From contig DASZAN010000037.1 of the NCBI GenBank assembly GCA_035945115.1, forward strand, positions 13,451 to 77,450: a stretch of DNA of 64,000 nucleotides, written 5' to 3'. Shown in pieces: positions 46,819 to 55,441 of this stretch. The notes under the pieces were generated by a model. It was not told where the DNA came from. It did not search any database and saw nothing but the letters and a program-made list of their open reading frames with translations. The translations under genes and the position numbers were made by a program. This stretch comes from DAHUYF01 sp035945115. GTDB lineage: Bacteria > Pseudomonadota > Alphaproteobacteria > ATCC43930 > CGMCC-115725. Every line of letters starts with the position of its first letter. Positions within the stretch are counted from its first letter, which is position 1.

Positions 46819-47814
46819 GTGACCGTGCCGCTGCTCGCCATTGAGGACCTGCAAACGCATTTCTTCACCCGCGACGGCGTGGTTCGCGCGGTGGACGGCG
46901 TCTCCTACACCGTGAATGCCGGCGAGACCCTGGCGGTGGTCGGCGAGAGCGGCTGTGGCAAGAGCGTGACTGCGCTTTCCATCCTGCGTCTTGTGCCGCA
47001 GCCGCCGGGCCGCATCGTCGGCGGCGCGATCCGCTTCGAAGGCCGCGATCTGCTGCAGTTGAGCGAAGCCGAGATGCGTCGCATCCGCGGCAACGACGTC
47101 TCCATGATCTTCCAGGAGCCGATGACCTCGCTCAATCCGGTGCTGACGGTGGCGCGTCAGATCGGCGAGACGCTCACGCTCCATCAGGGACTGAGCGGGC
47201 GGGATGCCGAACGGCGCGCCGTGGAGATGCTCCGCCTCGTGCGCATTCCCGAGCCCGAGCGCCGCGCGCGGCAGTATCCGCACGAGCTTTCGGGTGGCAT
47301 GCGCCAGCGCGTCATGATCGCCATGGCGCTCGCCTGCAACCCGAAGCTCCTCATCGCCGACGAGCCCACCACCGCGCTCGACGTCACCATCCAGGCGCAA
47401 ATCCTCGACCTCATGCGCGCGCTCAAAGCCAGGCTTGGCGCCGCGATCATTCTCATCACCCATGATCTGGGCGTCGTCGCCGAAATGGCGGCGCGGGTCG
47501 TCGTCATGTATGCGGGCCGCAAGGTCGAGGAGGCACCGGTGCGCGAGCTTTTCCGCCATCCGCGCCATCCCTACACCCTCGGTCTCTTGGCCTCGGTGCC
47601 GCGCCTCGGTGCGACGCACGGCCGCGCCGATGCACCGCGGCTTGCCGAAATCCCCGGCGTCGTGCCGTCGCTGCGCGAGCCGATCGTCGGTTGCGCCTTT
47701 GCCCCGCGCTGCACCTATGCCACGGACCGCTGCCGCAGCGAGGCACCGCCGCTCGAGATGAAGGCGCCTTCGCATTTCGCGGCCTGCTTCGAATCCGACC
47801 GGCTCCCGCGATGA
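46819..47814 (+). CDS. ABC transporter ATP-binding protein, DppD-like
   Basis: 331 residues; starts GTG 46819. Walker A GESGCGKS near residue 42-49, signature LSGGMRQRVMIAMAL near 157-171, Walker B LIADEPTTALDV, and a C-terminal oligopeptide_HPY zinc-like region with GCAFAPRCTYATDRC near 293-307. This tail is typical of dipeptide/oligopeptide importer ATPases rather than drug ABCs. It overlaps the next ATPase by 4 bases. Together the two form the heterodimeric motor. Confidence 0.93.
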   Translation: MTVPLLAIEDLQTHFFTRDGVVRAVDGVSYTVNAGETLAVVGESGCGKSVTALSILRLVPQPPGRIVGGAIRFEGRDLLQLSEAEMRRIRGNDVSMIFQEPMTSLNPVLTVARQIGETLTLHQGLSGRDAERRAVEMLRLVRIPEPERRARQYPHELSGGMRQRVMIAMALACNPKLLIADEPTTALDVTIQAQILDLMRALKARLGAAIILITHDLGVVAEMAARVVVMYAGRKVEEAPVRELFRHPRHPYTLGLLASVPRLGATHGRADAPRLAEIPGVVPSLREPIVGCAFAPRCTYATDRCRSEAPPLEMKAPSHFAACFESDRLPR

Positions 47815-48839
47815 CTGGAGCGCCAACGCCGCCGCTGCTCGAGGTGGACGGGCTCAAGAAGCATTTCCCGCTCAAGAAAGGCGTGCTCGCGCGGACGGCC
47901 GGCTACGTCTACGCCGTGGACGGTATCAGCTTCCATATCGAGGAAGGGGAGACGCTCGGCCTCGTTGGCGAGAGCGGCTGCGGCAAATCCACCGCCGGCA
48001 AATCGATCCTGAAGCTCATCGAGCCCACCGCCGGCACCATCAAGCTCCGCGGCGAGCGCATCGACCAACTCGCGGCACGCGAGATGCGTCCTTATCGCCG
48101 CGAGCTCCAGGTGGTTTTTCAGGACCCTTATTCCTCGCTCAATCCGCGCCTCTCCGTGGGCGATATCGTCGGTGAGCCGCTCGTCAATTACGGGATCGCC
48201 CGCGGCAAGGTGCTGCGCGAGCGGGTCGCCGCAATCTTGTCCAAGGTGGGATTGCGCGAAGAGTCGATGCGGCGTTATCCGCATGAATTTTCGGGCGGCC
48301 AGCGCCAGCGCATCGGCATCGCCCGTGCGCTCGCGCTCAATCCCAGCCTCATCGTCTGCGACGAGCCGGTCTCGGCGCTCGACGTCTCCGTCCAGGCGCA
48401 GGTGGTGAACCTGTTGAAGGACCTCCAGCGCGAGTTCCGCTTGTCGTACCTGTTCGTCGCGCACGATCTCGCCGTCGTCGAGCATATCAGCCATCGCATC
48501 GCCGTCATGTATCTCGGCAAGATCGTCGAGCTCACCACGCGCGAGCGCCTCTTCACCCGGCCGCTTCATCCCTATACCGAAGCGCTCCTCTCCGCCGTAC
48601 CGGTGCCCGATCCCGACGCTCACCGGAACCGAATCATCCTTGCGGGCGACGTGCCGAGCCCGATCAACCCGCCCCCAGGCTGTCGCTTCCACACCCGCTG
48701 CCCCTATGCGATCGCGCGCTGCAAGGTGGAGGAGCCGGCGATGCGCGAGCTGGCGCCGGGCCATTTCGTCGCCTGCCATTTGCGCGAGGCGGCAAACATT
48801 GAAGAACCGCTGGTCCGTCCTTCGACAAGCACAGGATGA
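47811..48839 (+). CDS. ABC transporter ATP-binding protein, DppF-like
   Basis: 342 residues from ATG 47811, overlapping the DppD-like stop by 4 bases. Walker A GESGCGKST near residue 53-61, signature FSGGQRQRIGIARAL near 160-174, Walker B CDEPVSALDV, and the Cys-rich oligopeptide tail GCRFHTRCPYAIARC near 288-302. Its last eight residues (VRPSTSTG) and stop are encoded inside the left arm of a dispersed inverted repeat at 48815-48910, so the normal C-terminus appears to have been replaced or extended by repeat insertion. Confidence 0.92.
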   Translation: MTGAPTPPLLEVDGLKKHFPLKKGVLARTAGYVYAVDGISFHIEEGETLGLVGESGCGKSTAGKSILKLIEPTAGTIKLRGERIDQLAAREMRPYRRELQVVFQDPYSSLNPRLSVGDIVGEPLVNYGIARGKVLRERVAAILSKVGLREESMRRYPHEFSGGQRQRIGIARALALNPSLIVCDEPVSALDVSVQAQVVNLLKDLQREFRLSYLFVAHDLAVVEHISHRIAVMYLGKIVELTTRERLFTRPLHPYTEALLSAVPVPDPDAHRNRIILAGDVPSPINPPPGCRFHTRCPYAIARCKVEEPAMRELAPGHFVACHLREAANIEEPLVRPSTSTG

Positions 48840-48910
48840 CCGCCTTTTCTTTGTGGCATTGATCCATGCCATTCTCGCTCTTCCTCATCTTGAGCCTGTC
48901 GAAGGACGCA
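48815..48910. repeat. Inverted-repeat element copy 2 with conserved core
   Basis: Left arm CCGTCCTTCGACAAGC... from 48815 and right arm ...GCCTGTCGAAGGACGCA up to 48910, flanking GCCTTTTCTTTGTGGCATTG. This whole layout, arm-core-arm, is close to the reverse complement of the copy at 26304-26397, including the TTTTCTTTGTG core. It overlaps the DppF-like 3' end. The shared core makes it more than a simple palindrome. Confidence 0.78.
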
Positions 48911-48953
48911 CGGCATCGATGCAGTCATCTTTCCACCAACGGTTAGCCGCGCC

Positions 48954-50108
48954 ATGATCCCCGCCATGCCCGATCTGGGTCCCAACGCGCCGCTCATCAA
49001 CGTGCCCGGTAGCCGCTATGCGCTCGACACGCCGGCGCTGGTCGTCGACCTCGACGCCCTCGAGCGCAACGTCGCCGCCATGGCGGCGCATGCACGCGCC
49101 GTGGGCGTGGCGCTTCGGCCGCACGCGAAGACGCACAAATCCGTGCGCATCGCCGAGATGCAGGTCGCGGCCGGTGCCGTTGGGGCCTGCTGCGCCACGC
49201 TCGGCGAAGCGGAAGTGATGGTGGCGGGTGGCATTCCCGGCGTGCACATCACCTCACCGCAGGTGACACCATCCAAGATTACGCGGCTCATGGCGCTCAA
49301 CGCACGCGCCAAGCGCGGCTTTTCCGTCGTCGTCGACCATCCTGACAATCTCGCCGCCCTCGATCACGCTGCCATCGTGGCGAAGAAGCCGCTTCCCGTG
49401 CTCGTCGATTTCTCCGCCGGCCATCGCCGCACCGGCTGCCGCGACGAGGCGGCGCTCGCCGCGCTGGCGCACGCCGCGGTCAAGGCCGAGGGCCTCGTCT
49501 TCCGCGGTATCCAGTCCTATTCCGGCAATCTCCAGCACATCCCACGCCGCGCCGAGCGCCGCGAGAAGGCGCTCCTGCAATTGGCGGAGCTCCGCGGCAT
49601 CGTCTCACGCGTGCGTGACGCCGGCATCGAGGTGCCGATCGTCACCGGCGCCGGCACCGGCACCTTCGATCTCGATCCCGAGGCGCGCGTCTTCACCGAG
49701 CTGCAGGTCGGCTCCTATATCTTCATGGATGTCGACTATCTCCGCGCGCTCGACGACGGCCGCAACGCGCCGCCTTTCGAAACCGCGCTCTTCCTCGCGA
49801 CGTCGGTGGTGAGCGCCAATGCCGACGGCTACGTGACCACCGATGGCGGCCTCAAGAGCTTCGCCACCGATGGTCCCGCGCCAGAGGTGGCGTCCGGCGC
49901 GCCCGCTGGCAGCCAGTACCGCTTCTTCGGCGACGAGCACGGCAAGCTCATCCTGCCGGAGGGCGCGCCACGACCACCGCTCGGCGCCATCATCGAATGC
50001 GTGACGCCGCATTGCGACCCCACCGTCAACTTGCATGATTTTTACCATCTCGTGCGGGGCGACACGCTCGTCGACATCTGGCCGGTGGATGCACGCGGCA
50101 AGCGATGA
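48954..50108 (+). CDS. DSD1-family PLP-dependent enzyme (D-serine dehydratase / D-threonine aldolase-like)
   Basis: 384 residues. Alanine-racemase-like N-terminal barrel with the PLP lysine in LRPHAKTHKSVRIAEMQ near residue 55-70, the phosphate-binding TGAGTGTFDLDP near 224-235, and the C-terminal metal motif CVTPHCDPTVNL near 345-356, typical of DSD1-type proteins that need Zn or Mn. Members cleave D-threonine or dehydrate D-serine, and 3-hydroxyaspartate forms also exist; choice between these is not possible here. ATG 48954 is after a repeat copy. It overlaps bluB by 4 bases. Downstream on the other strand are a D-amino-acid deacylase and RidA, which fits D-amino-acid use. Confidence 0.9.
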   Translation: MIPAMPDLGPNAPLINVPGSRYALDTPALVVDLDALERNVAAMAAHARAVGVALRPHAKTHKSVRIAEMQVAAGAVGACCATLGEAEVMVAGGIPGVHITSPQVTPSKITRLMALNARAKRGFSVVVDHPDNLAALDHAAIVAKKPLPVLVDFSAGHRRTGCRDEAALAALAHAAVKAEGLVFRGIQSYSGNLQHIPRRAERREKALLQLAELRGIVSRVRDAGIEVPIVTGAGTGTFDLDPEARVFTELQVGSYIFMDVDYLRALDDGRNAPPFETALFLATSVVSANADGYVTTDGGLKSFATDGPAPEVASGAPAGSQYRFFGDEHGKLILPEGAPRPPLGAIIECVTPHCDPTVNLHDFYHLVRGDTLVDIWPVDARGKR

Positions 50109-50737
50109 CGCAGTTCGACGAAGCGTTTCGCGCGCGGCTCCGTGATCTCATCGTCTGGCGGCGCGACGTGCGCCGCTTTCGCCGCGATCCCGTGCCGGAG
50201 GCGACGGTCGCGCGGCTCTTGGAGCTGGCGTCGCTCGCGCCATCGGTGGGTTTGAGCCAGCCCTGGCGGTTCGTTCTGGTCGAGGACCCAGAGCGCTGCG
50301 CCAAAGTGCGCGAAAACTTCACGCGCCGCAACGAAGCAGCGTTGGCAGCCTATGCCGGCGAACGGGCGCAGCGCTATGCCAGCCTCAAGCTCGCCGGTCT
50401 CGATGAGGCGCCTATCCAGCTCGCGGTCTTCGCCGATCGCGGCACCGCGCAAGGCCACGGGCTTGGCCGCCGCACCATGCCGGAGATGGCGGAGTATTCC
50501 GCGGTCATGGCGATCCACACGCTCTGGCTCGTGGCGCGCGCCGAAGGGCTTGGGCTCGGCTGGGTATCGATCCTCGATCCGGCTGAGATTACGCGCATTC
50601 TCGTGGTGCCGAGCGAGTGGATCTTCTTGGGATATTTCTGCTTGGGATATCCCGAGAGCGCGGAGAGCACGCCCGAGCTCGAGCGCCAAGGCTGGGAGCA
50701 GCGGCAGCCCTGGCAGAGCTTCGTTCTACGCCGCTGA
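50105..50737 (+). CDS. bluB: 5,6-dimethylbenzimidazole synthase BluB
   Basis: 210-residue flavin enzyme of the nitroreductase fold that turns reduced FMN into the lower ligand of B12. Signature WRRDVRRFRRDPV near residues 18-30, LASLAPSVGLSQPWRFVL near 42-59, the LKLAGLDEAPIQLAVF block near 95-110, and the C-terminal LGLGWVSILDP, YFCLGYPE. The start overlaps the DSD1 gene by 4 bases and the end overlaps the convergent deacylase gene by 12 bases. Placement in a D-amino-acid cluster is odd, since its product serves cobalamin. The mutase and meaB genes elsewhere in the window also need B12. Confidence 0.93.
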   Translation: MTQFDEAFRARLRDLIVWRRDVRRFRRDPVPEATVARLLELASLAPSVGLSQPWRFVLVEDPERCAKVRENFTRRNEAALAAYAGERAQRYASLKLAGLDEAPIQLAVFADRGTAQGHGLGRRTMPEMAEYSAVMAIHTLWLVARAEGLGLGWVSILDPAEITRILVVPSEWIFLGYFCLGYPESAESTPELERQGWEQRQPWQSFVLRR

Positions 50738-52174
50738 GCCGGCTCGACGCAGCACGCGCCCTGGCCGTTCGCCGGTCGCGGCACCATCGCGCCACACCGC
50801 CTTGCCGTTCACGAGCACCAGATGGATACCAGCGGCGGGCGTGGTCGGCGCCTCGAAGCTCGCGCGGTCGATCACGGTGGCAGGATCGAACACGGTGATG
50901 TCGGCAAAAGCCCCGGGCGTAATGCGGCCACGGTCCTTGAGCGCGAAGCGCGCCGCCGGCAAGCCCGTCATCTTGCGTACCGCTTCTTCGAGCGGAAAGA
51001 GCTTCTCTTCCCGGCAATAATGGCCGAGCACGCGCGCAAACGTGCCCCAGAGGCGTGGATGGGGATGGGTGTCATGCGGCAGTCCGTCGGAGCCTATCAT
51101 CGTGTGCTCGAAGGCGAGCACGCGGCGCACGTCGTCCTCGCTCATCATAAAATAAATGGCGCCCGCCGGCTGGAGACGGTCGCAGGCGTCGCGCTCACTC
51201 ACGCCCCATTCGCGCGCGATGTCGGCGAGATCGCGCGCGGTCGCCTCGGGATGCGGTTTTGACCAAGTGATGAGAATTTTCGTAGCGCGCGACAGATTCT
51301 CCGGCCGCAGCACGGTCGACGAGGCGATATAAGGATAAGCGTCGAGTCCCACTGGCTGTGCCGCGATGGCGGCGGCAATCTTCGGCAAGGTCTCGCGCGT
51401 GCGGCCGAAGTTTTCCTTGCTCAGCACTTTGTGATGCGAGATCACCACGGGAATGTCCGCCTCACGGCCGACGGCGAAGCTCTCCTCGAGGCTCTCCATC
51501 ACCTGGTTCGCCTCATCGCGCATATGCGTGGTGTAGAGCGCACCGGCCCGGTGCAGCTCATGCGCCAGCGCCACGATCTCCGATTTGGGCGCGGCATTGG
51601 CGGGTGCATACCAGAGCCCGCTCGACATGCCGATGGCGCCGGCGGCGAGCCCTTCCTTGAGGCGCTCGCGCATCGCTGCGATCTCGGTCTCGTTTGCGGG
51701 ACGGCGGAGATCGTCCATGGTCTGCGCGCGCAGCATGGAATGGCCGACGAGGCAAGCGGCATTCGCGGCTGCGGGCGCCGCGTCGAGCGCCGCGAGGTAA
51801 TCGGCGAACCGGCGGAAGCGGAAATGCTCGGCCGAGCCGATGAGGTCGAGCGGCGGCGGGAGCACGCGGCCGGGCTCGGCGGGCGCAAGGCTCACGCCGC
51901 AATTGCCGGTGATGACGGTGGTGACACCCTGGCTCATCTTGGGCGCCATGTCCGGCCGCGACAGGAGCGCGCGGTCGTCATGGGTGTGGACATCGATGAA
52001 GCCCGGCGCCACCGCGAGGCCGGCAACGTCGATCTCCGCGCGTCCGCTGCCCGCGGGCGCCCGATCGACGGCGGCGATGCGCTCGCCGGCGATCGCTACG
52101 TCGGCGGTGATCGACGGCGCGCCGCTGCCGTCGATCACGCGACCGCCACGCAGCACCAGATCAAAGCGCGCCAT
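50726..52174 (-). CDS. N-acyl-D-amino-acid deacylase / D-aminoacylase (amidohydrolase)
   Basis: 482-residue metallo-amidohydrolase that hydrolyses N-acyl-D-amino acids. N-terminal metal motif FIDVHTHDDRALL near residue 60-70, the Cys ligand in VITGNCGVSLAP near 89-100, GMSSGLWYAPANA near 180, THMRDEA near 218, SHHK near 247, and the catalytic Asp in MIGSDGLPHD near 357. ATG 52174 is 2 bases after the RidA stop, so they are co-translated. Its 3' end overlaps the bluB 3' end by 12 bases on opposite strands. Some members act as dihydropyrimidinase-like enzymes, but the cysteine motif favours D-aminoacylase. Confidence 0.92.
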   Translation of the reverse strand: MARFDLVLRGGRVIDGSGAPSITADVAIAGERIAAVDRAPAGSGRAEIDVAGLAVAPGFIDVHTHDDRALLSRPDMAPKMSQGVTTVITGNCGVSLAPAEPGRVLPPPLDLIGSAEHFRFRRFADYLAALDAAPAAANAACLVGHSMLRAQTMDDLRRPANETEIAAMRERLKEGLAAGAIGMSSGLWYAPANAAPKSEIVALAHELHRAGALYTTHMRDEANQVMESLEESFAVGREADIPVVISHHKVLSKENFGRTRETLPKIAAAIAAQPVGLDAYPYIASSTVLRPENLSRATKILITWSKPHPEATARDLADIAREWGVSERDACDRLQPAGAIYFMMSEDDVRRVLAFEHTMIGSDGLPHDTHPHPRLWGTFARVLGHYCREEKLFPLEEAVRKMTGLPAARFALKDRGRITPGAFADITVFDPATVIDRASFEAPTTPAAGIHLVLVNGKAVWRDGAATGERPGRVLRRAGSAA

Positions 52175-52176
52175 GC

Positions 52177-52560
52177 TCAGGCCTTGGCGGCGATGGCTTC
52201 GACTTCCACCAAGAGATCGGGCCGCGCCAGTGCACTGATGACGAGCAGCGTGGAGGCGGGGCGCGCATCGCCCACATGCTTTGCCCGCACCTTGCCGTAA
52301 GCGGCGACGTTCTCGGCGCGCGTCAGGAAGTGCGTCACCTTCACGAGATTGTCGACGCCCATCCCCGCCTCGGCGAGGATCGTCTTGATGTTGCGCCAGC
52401 ATTGATCCGCTTGCGCCTCGAAATCGGGCGAGACCTTGCCGTCGGGCGCGATGCCGATCTGGCCCGCGAGATAAAGCCAGCGCGCATTGGCCGGCACCTC
52501 GACGCCGTGGCTGTAGGGACCCGCGGGCGCGGCGACGCCGCTCGGATTGAATTTCTTCAT
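52177..52560 (-). CDS. RidA family protein (enamine/imine deaminase)
   Basis: 127 residues, full RidA length. Recognisable blocks: GPYSHGVEVPANARWLYLAGQIG near 15-37, QCWRNIKTILAEAGMGVDNLVKVTHFL near 55-81, and the C-terminal ARPASTLLVISALARPDLLVEVEAIA with the conserved Arg and the final Glu. RidA hydrolyses 2-aminoacrylate and similar enamines released by PLP dehydratases. ATG 52560 has GAGGAGGAAGG just upstream; a longer frame to 52611 lacks this. It precedes the deacylase by 2 bases and follows the dehydratase by 44 bases. Confidence 0.92.
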   Translation of the reverse strand: MKKFNPSGVAAPAGPYSHGVEVPANARWLYLAGQIGIAPDGKVSPDFEAQADQCWRNIKTILAEAGMGVDNLVKVTHFLTRAENVAAYGKVRAKHVGDARPASTLLVISALARPDLLVEVEAIAAKA

Positions 52561-52604
52561 CGAACCTTCCTCCTCGTTCTTGTTGGACGCGTGAGCTTGC
52601 CAGC

Positions 52605-54308
52605 TTACCAAGTGTCGAGCGGCTGGCGACGCAGCAAATTGAAATCGCAGCCATGATCGGCTTGCAGGATTTGCTCGCCATAGAACCGCGCATAACCCCG
52701 CGACGGTTTGGGCGGCGGTATGAACGGACGCCGCGCGAGCTCGGCGGGATCGACCAGCAGATCGAGCCGTCGCTCGCGCACGGAAAGCCGAATGCGGTCG
52801 CCGCTCCGCACTTTGGCGAGCGGCCCGCCGCTCGCCGCATCGGGCGTCACATGGAGAACGATCGTGCCGTAAGCGGTGCCGCTCATCCGCGCATCGGAGA
52901 TCCGCACCATGTCCTTGACGCCGGCACGGGCGAGCTTGCCGGGAATGGGGAGATAGCCCGCTTCCGGCATCGCGGCGGCGCTCGTCGGCCCTGCATTCTG
53001 CAGCACCAGGAAGTCCTCGGGCGTGACCTCAAGCGCGGGATCGTCGATGCGTGCCGCCAGATCCTCGAGCGAGGAGAAGACGACGGCGCGCGCCTCGCGC
53101 TCGAAGAGCTTGGGATCGGCGGCGGCACGCTTCAGGATGGCACCGCGCGGTGCCAGCGAGCCGAAGAGCGCCACCAAGCCCCCTTGGGGCTGGAGCGGCT
53201 CCTTGAGCGGGCGCACCACGCCGCGGTCGACGAAGGCGCCTTCGTCCTGCGCGAGACGCTCGCCCAACGTCTCGCCGGTGACGGTGAGGCAATCGAGATT
53301 GAGCATCGGCTTGAGCTCGCGGAGCACCGCGCCGAGGCCGCCGGCGGCGAAGAGGTCCTCCATATAGTGCGGGCCTGTGGGCTTGAGATCGACGAGGACC
53401 GGCGTCTCGTCGGAGAGCGCATTGAGCTTCTTGAGAGGAATGTCGACGCCCACCCGGCCGGCGACGGCGGTCAGGTGGATGATGGCGTTGGTCGAGCCGC
53501 TGATGGCGAGGAGCACGCGAAGCGCGTTCTCGACCGATTTCTCGGTGATGATGCGATCGGGCGTGAGCCGTTGTTGCGCCAGCCTGACCGCCGCCGCGCC
53601 CGTCGCCTCGGCGGCGCGCAGCCGGTCGGCGTGGACGGCCGGAATGGCCGCCGTTCCCGGCAGCATCATGCCGAGCGCCTCGGCGAGCGACGCCATGGTG
53701 CTCGCCGTCCCCATCACCGCGCAGGTGCCGGCGGTGGTGGCGAGCCGTCCCTCCACCTCGTCGATCTCCTCGCGGCTCACCTCGCCGGCGCGGAAGCGCG
53801 CCCAGAAGCGGCGGCAGTCGGTGCAGGCACCCAAGCGCTCGCCGCGATAGCGGCCGGTCATCATCGGTCCCGTGACCAGCTGGATGGCGGGAAGATTGGC
53901 GGAGGCCGCCGCCATGAGGTGCGCCGGCACCGTCTTATCGCAGCCACCGACCAGCACGACACCGTCCATCGGCTGGGCGCGGATCATCTCCTCCGTGTCC
54001 ATCGCCATGAGGTTGCGGAACATCAGGCTCGTCGGATTGAGGTAGACCTCGCCCAGGGAGATGGTCGGGAACTCGATCGGCAGCGCGCCCGCCGCCAGCA
54101 CGCCGCGCTTCACCGCCTCGACGAGCTCCGGCACCAGGCGATGGCAATTGTTGAAGCCGCTCGCCGTGTTGGCGATGCCGATCACCGGCCGCGCCAGCAT
54201 CTCCTTCGAATAGCCCATCGACTTGGCGAAGGAGCGGCGGAGATAGAGCGCGAAATCGCGATCCCCGTAATTCGTGAGGCCTCGCGCCAAGCCGATCGCG
54301 TCGTTCAT
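52605..54308 (-). CDS. IlvD/Edd family dehydratase
   Basis: 567-residue Fe-S dehydratase of the dihydroxyacid / sugar-acid dehydratase family. Visible cysteine-bearing blocks: ASGFNNCHRL near 48, VLVGGCDKTVPAHLMAA near 118 and TAGTCAVMGTASTM near 190, as in [2Fe-2S] IlvD-type enzymes. The N-terminal half also has GACTDCRRFWARF near 165, often seen in the pentonate dehydratase subgroup. Length is typical of sugar-acid forms. ATG 54308 is chosen by the MNDAIGLARGLTNYG opening. First gene of the dehydratase-RidA-deacylase unit on the minus strand. No ilvC or sugar-acid genes are close, so the true substrate is open. Confidence 0.9.
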   Translation of the reverse strand: MNDAIGLARGLTNYGDRDFALYLRRSFAKSMGYSKEMLARPVIGIANTASGFNNCHRLVPELVEAVKRGVLAAGALPIEFPTISLGEVYLNPTSLMFRNLMAMDTEEMIRAQPMDGVVLVGGCDKTVPAHLMAAASANLPAIQLVTGPMMTGRYRGERLGACTDCRRFWARFRAGEVSREEIDEVEGRLATTAGTCAVMGTASTMASLAEALGMMLPGTAAIPAVHADRLRAAEATGAAAVRLAQQRLTPDRIITEKSVENALRVLLAISGSTNAIIHLTAVAGRVGVDIPLKKLNALSDETPVLVDLKPTGPHYMEDLFAAGGLGAVLRELKPMLNLDCLTVTGETLGERLAQDEGAFVDRGVVRPLKEPLQPQGGLVALFGSLAPRGAILKRAAADPKLFEREARAVVFSSLEDLAARIDDPALEVTPEDFLVLQNAGPTSAAAMPEAGYLPIPGKLARAGVKDMVRISDARMSGTAYGTIVLHVTPDAASGGPLAKVRSGDRIRLSVRERRLDLLVDPAELARRPFIPPPKPSRGYARFYGEQILQADHGCDFNLLRRQPLDTW

Positions 54309-54405
54309 GGAGTGACTCCTCGGAAGGGAAGGAAGACTAAGCGGGTCGGTCCGGTGGGTGTCAAATGCGCGAGAGATGCTGGGTGCGGCCGAGATCGCCT
54401 CGTAT

Positions 54406-54433
54406 TCCTCTCCGCCCAAGGGGGCGAGGAGGA
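54406..54433. repeat. Hairpin repeat upstream of the universal stress gene
   Basis: TCCTCTCCGCCC (54406-54417) and GGGCGAGGAGGA (54422-54433) pair with one small mismatch bulge. The same CCTCTCCGCCC string is present at 40294-40304, and a related hairpin at 40367-40392. It lies in the 220-bp gap between the dehydratase and stress-protein genes, which otherwise holds no gene that I can see. Confidence 0.55.
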
Positions 54434-54529
54434 CTCTATCGTAGCAGTGTCGGTTTTCCCGTCAGATCGGGTATATTAGCCAAGCCCTTAAAGCAGCCGC
54501 AGTGCTGCCGGGGACAGGCGAGGTGGGAG

Positions 54530-55372
54530 ATGAAGACTCTGCTGGCCGTCGTCGGCGACGGCACCGCGGCGCCGTTGCTGGAGACGGCGCTGCTCGTGGC
54601 GCGGCGCTTTCAAGGCCGCATCGTGGGCTTGAATGCGCTCACCAGCGAATATGCCGTCGTCTTCGGCGGCGAGATGGGGTTCTCGATCTCCTCGGAGGTC
54701 GACCGCACCTTGGAGCGTGAAGGCCAGGACCGCCGCGAACAGGCGCGCGCGCTCTTTTCCGCCTTCATGCGCCAGCACGGCATCCCCCTGGGCGGCGCCG
54801 GCGGCGAGGCGCCGAGCGCGGAATGGCGCGAGGAATCGGGACGGCAGAACGCGGTGGTGGGAACGCTCGGCCGCGTCTTCGACCTCATCATCGTCGAACG
54901 GCCCTCGAAACTCGCTTCGCTCGCCGAGGCGACGCTCGAGGACGCCCTCTTCGAGAGCGGCCGCCCCGTGCTGATGGCGCCTCCCGTGCCGCTCGCCGCG
55001 ATCGGCGAGCGCGTGCTCGTCGCCTGGAACGGCAGCACCGAGACGGCGCGCACCGTGGCGTTCGCCATGCCCTTCCTGAAGCGCGCGCAAAGCGTGCAGG
55101 TGGTGAGCGTCGAGGGCGGCATGACGCCCGGACCTTCGAGCGAGAGTCTTGCCGCGACGCTGTCGCGGCACGGCATCTCTGCGATCGGGCGACACGTCAC
55201 GGCTCGTGGCCGCATCCCGGGCGAGGTCTATCTCGACGAGGCCCGCGCCATCGGCGCCGACCTCATGGTGAAGGGCGCCTACACCCAAAGCCGGCTGCGG
55301 CAGATGATCTTCGGCGGCGCCACGCGGCATATCATCATGGAAGCGACCATGCCGGTCATCCTCGCGCATTAG
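54530..55372 (+). CDS. Universal stress protein (two UspA domains)
   Basis: 280 residues with an N-terminal UspA-like half beginning MKTLLAVVGDGTAAPLLETAL, and a C-terminal half that starts near VLVAWNGSTETARTVAFAM and ends GGATRHIIMEATMPVILAH. The latter contains a near-classical ATP-binding end motif (GADLMVKGAYTQSRLRQMIFGGATR). Such tandem Usp proteins bind ATP or respond to stress. The start ATG 54530 has AGGTGGGA just upstream. A longer frame upstream passes through a hairpin repeat and is not favoured. It stands alone, 70 bp before the small disordered protein gene. Confidence 0.9.
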   Translation: MKTLLAVVGDGTAAPLLETALLVARRFQGRIVGLNALTSEYAVVFGGEMGFSISSEVDRTLEREGQDRREQARALFSAFMRQHGIPLGGAGGEAPSAEWREESGRQNAVVGTLGRVFDLIIVERPSKLASLAEATLEDALFESGRPVLMAPPVPLAAIGERVLVAWNGSTETARTVAFAMPFLKRAQSVQVVSVEGGMTPGPSSESLAATLSRHGISAIGRHVTARGRIPGEVYLDEARAIGADLMVKGAYTQSRLRQMIFGGATRHIIMEATMPVILAH

Positions 55373-55441
55373 GAGAAAAAGCAGGCGCGGAACGCGCGGG
55401 AAAATCCTCCTGTTTGCGAAAGGGTACAGAGGAGGATTTTG

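Noticed and set aside
49900..50120. Cobalamin riboswitch upstream of bluB
   Set aside because: The bluB start lies inside the preceding gene, leaving no room for a leader, and no B12-box-like motif was noticed.
52653..54479. Plus-strand frame of 608 codons opposite the IlvD/Edd dehydratase
   Set aside because: Same artefact; no start signal and no domain, while the minus strand has all dehydratase cysteines.
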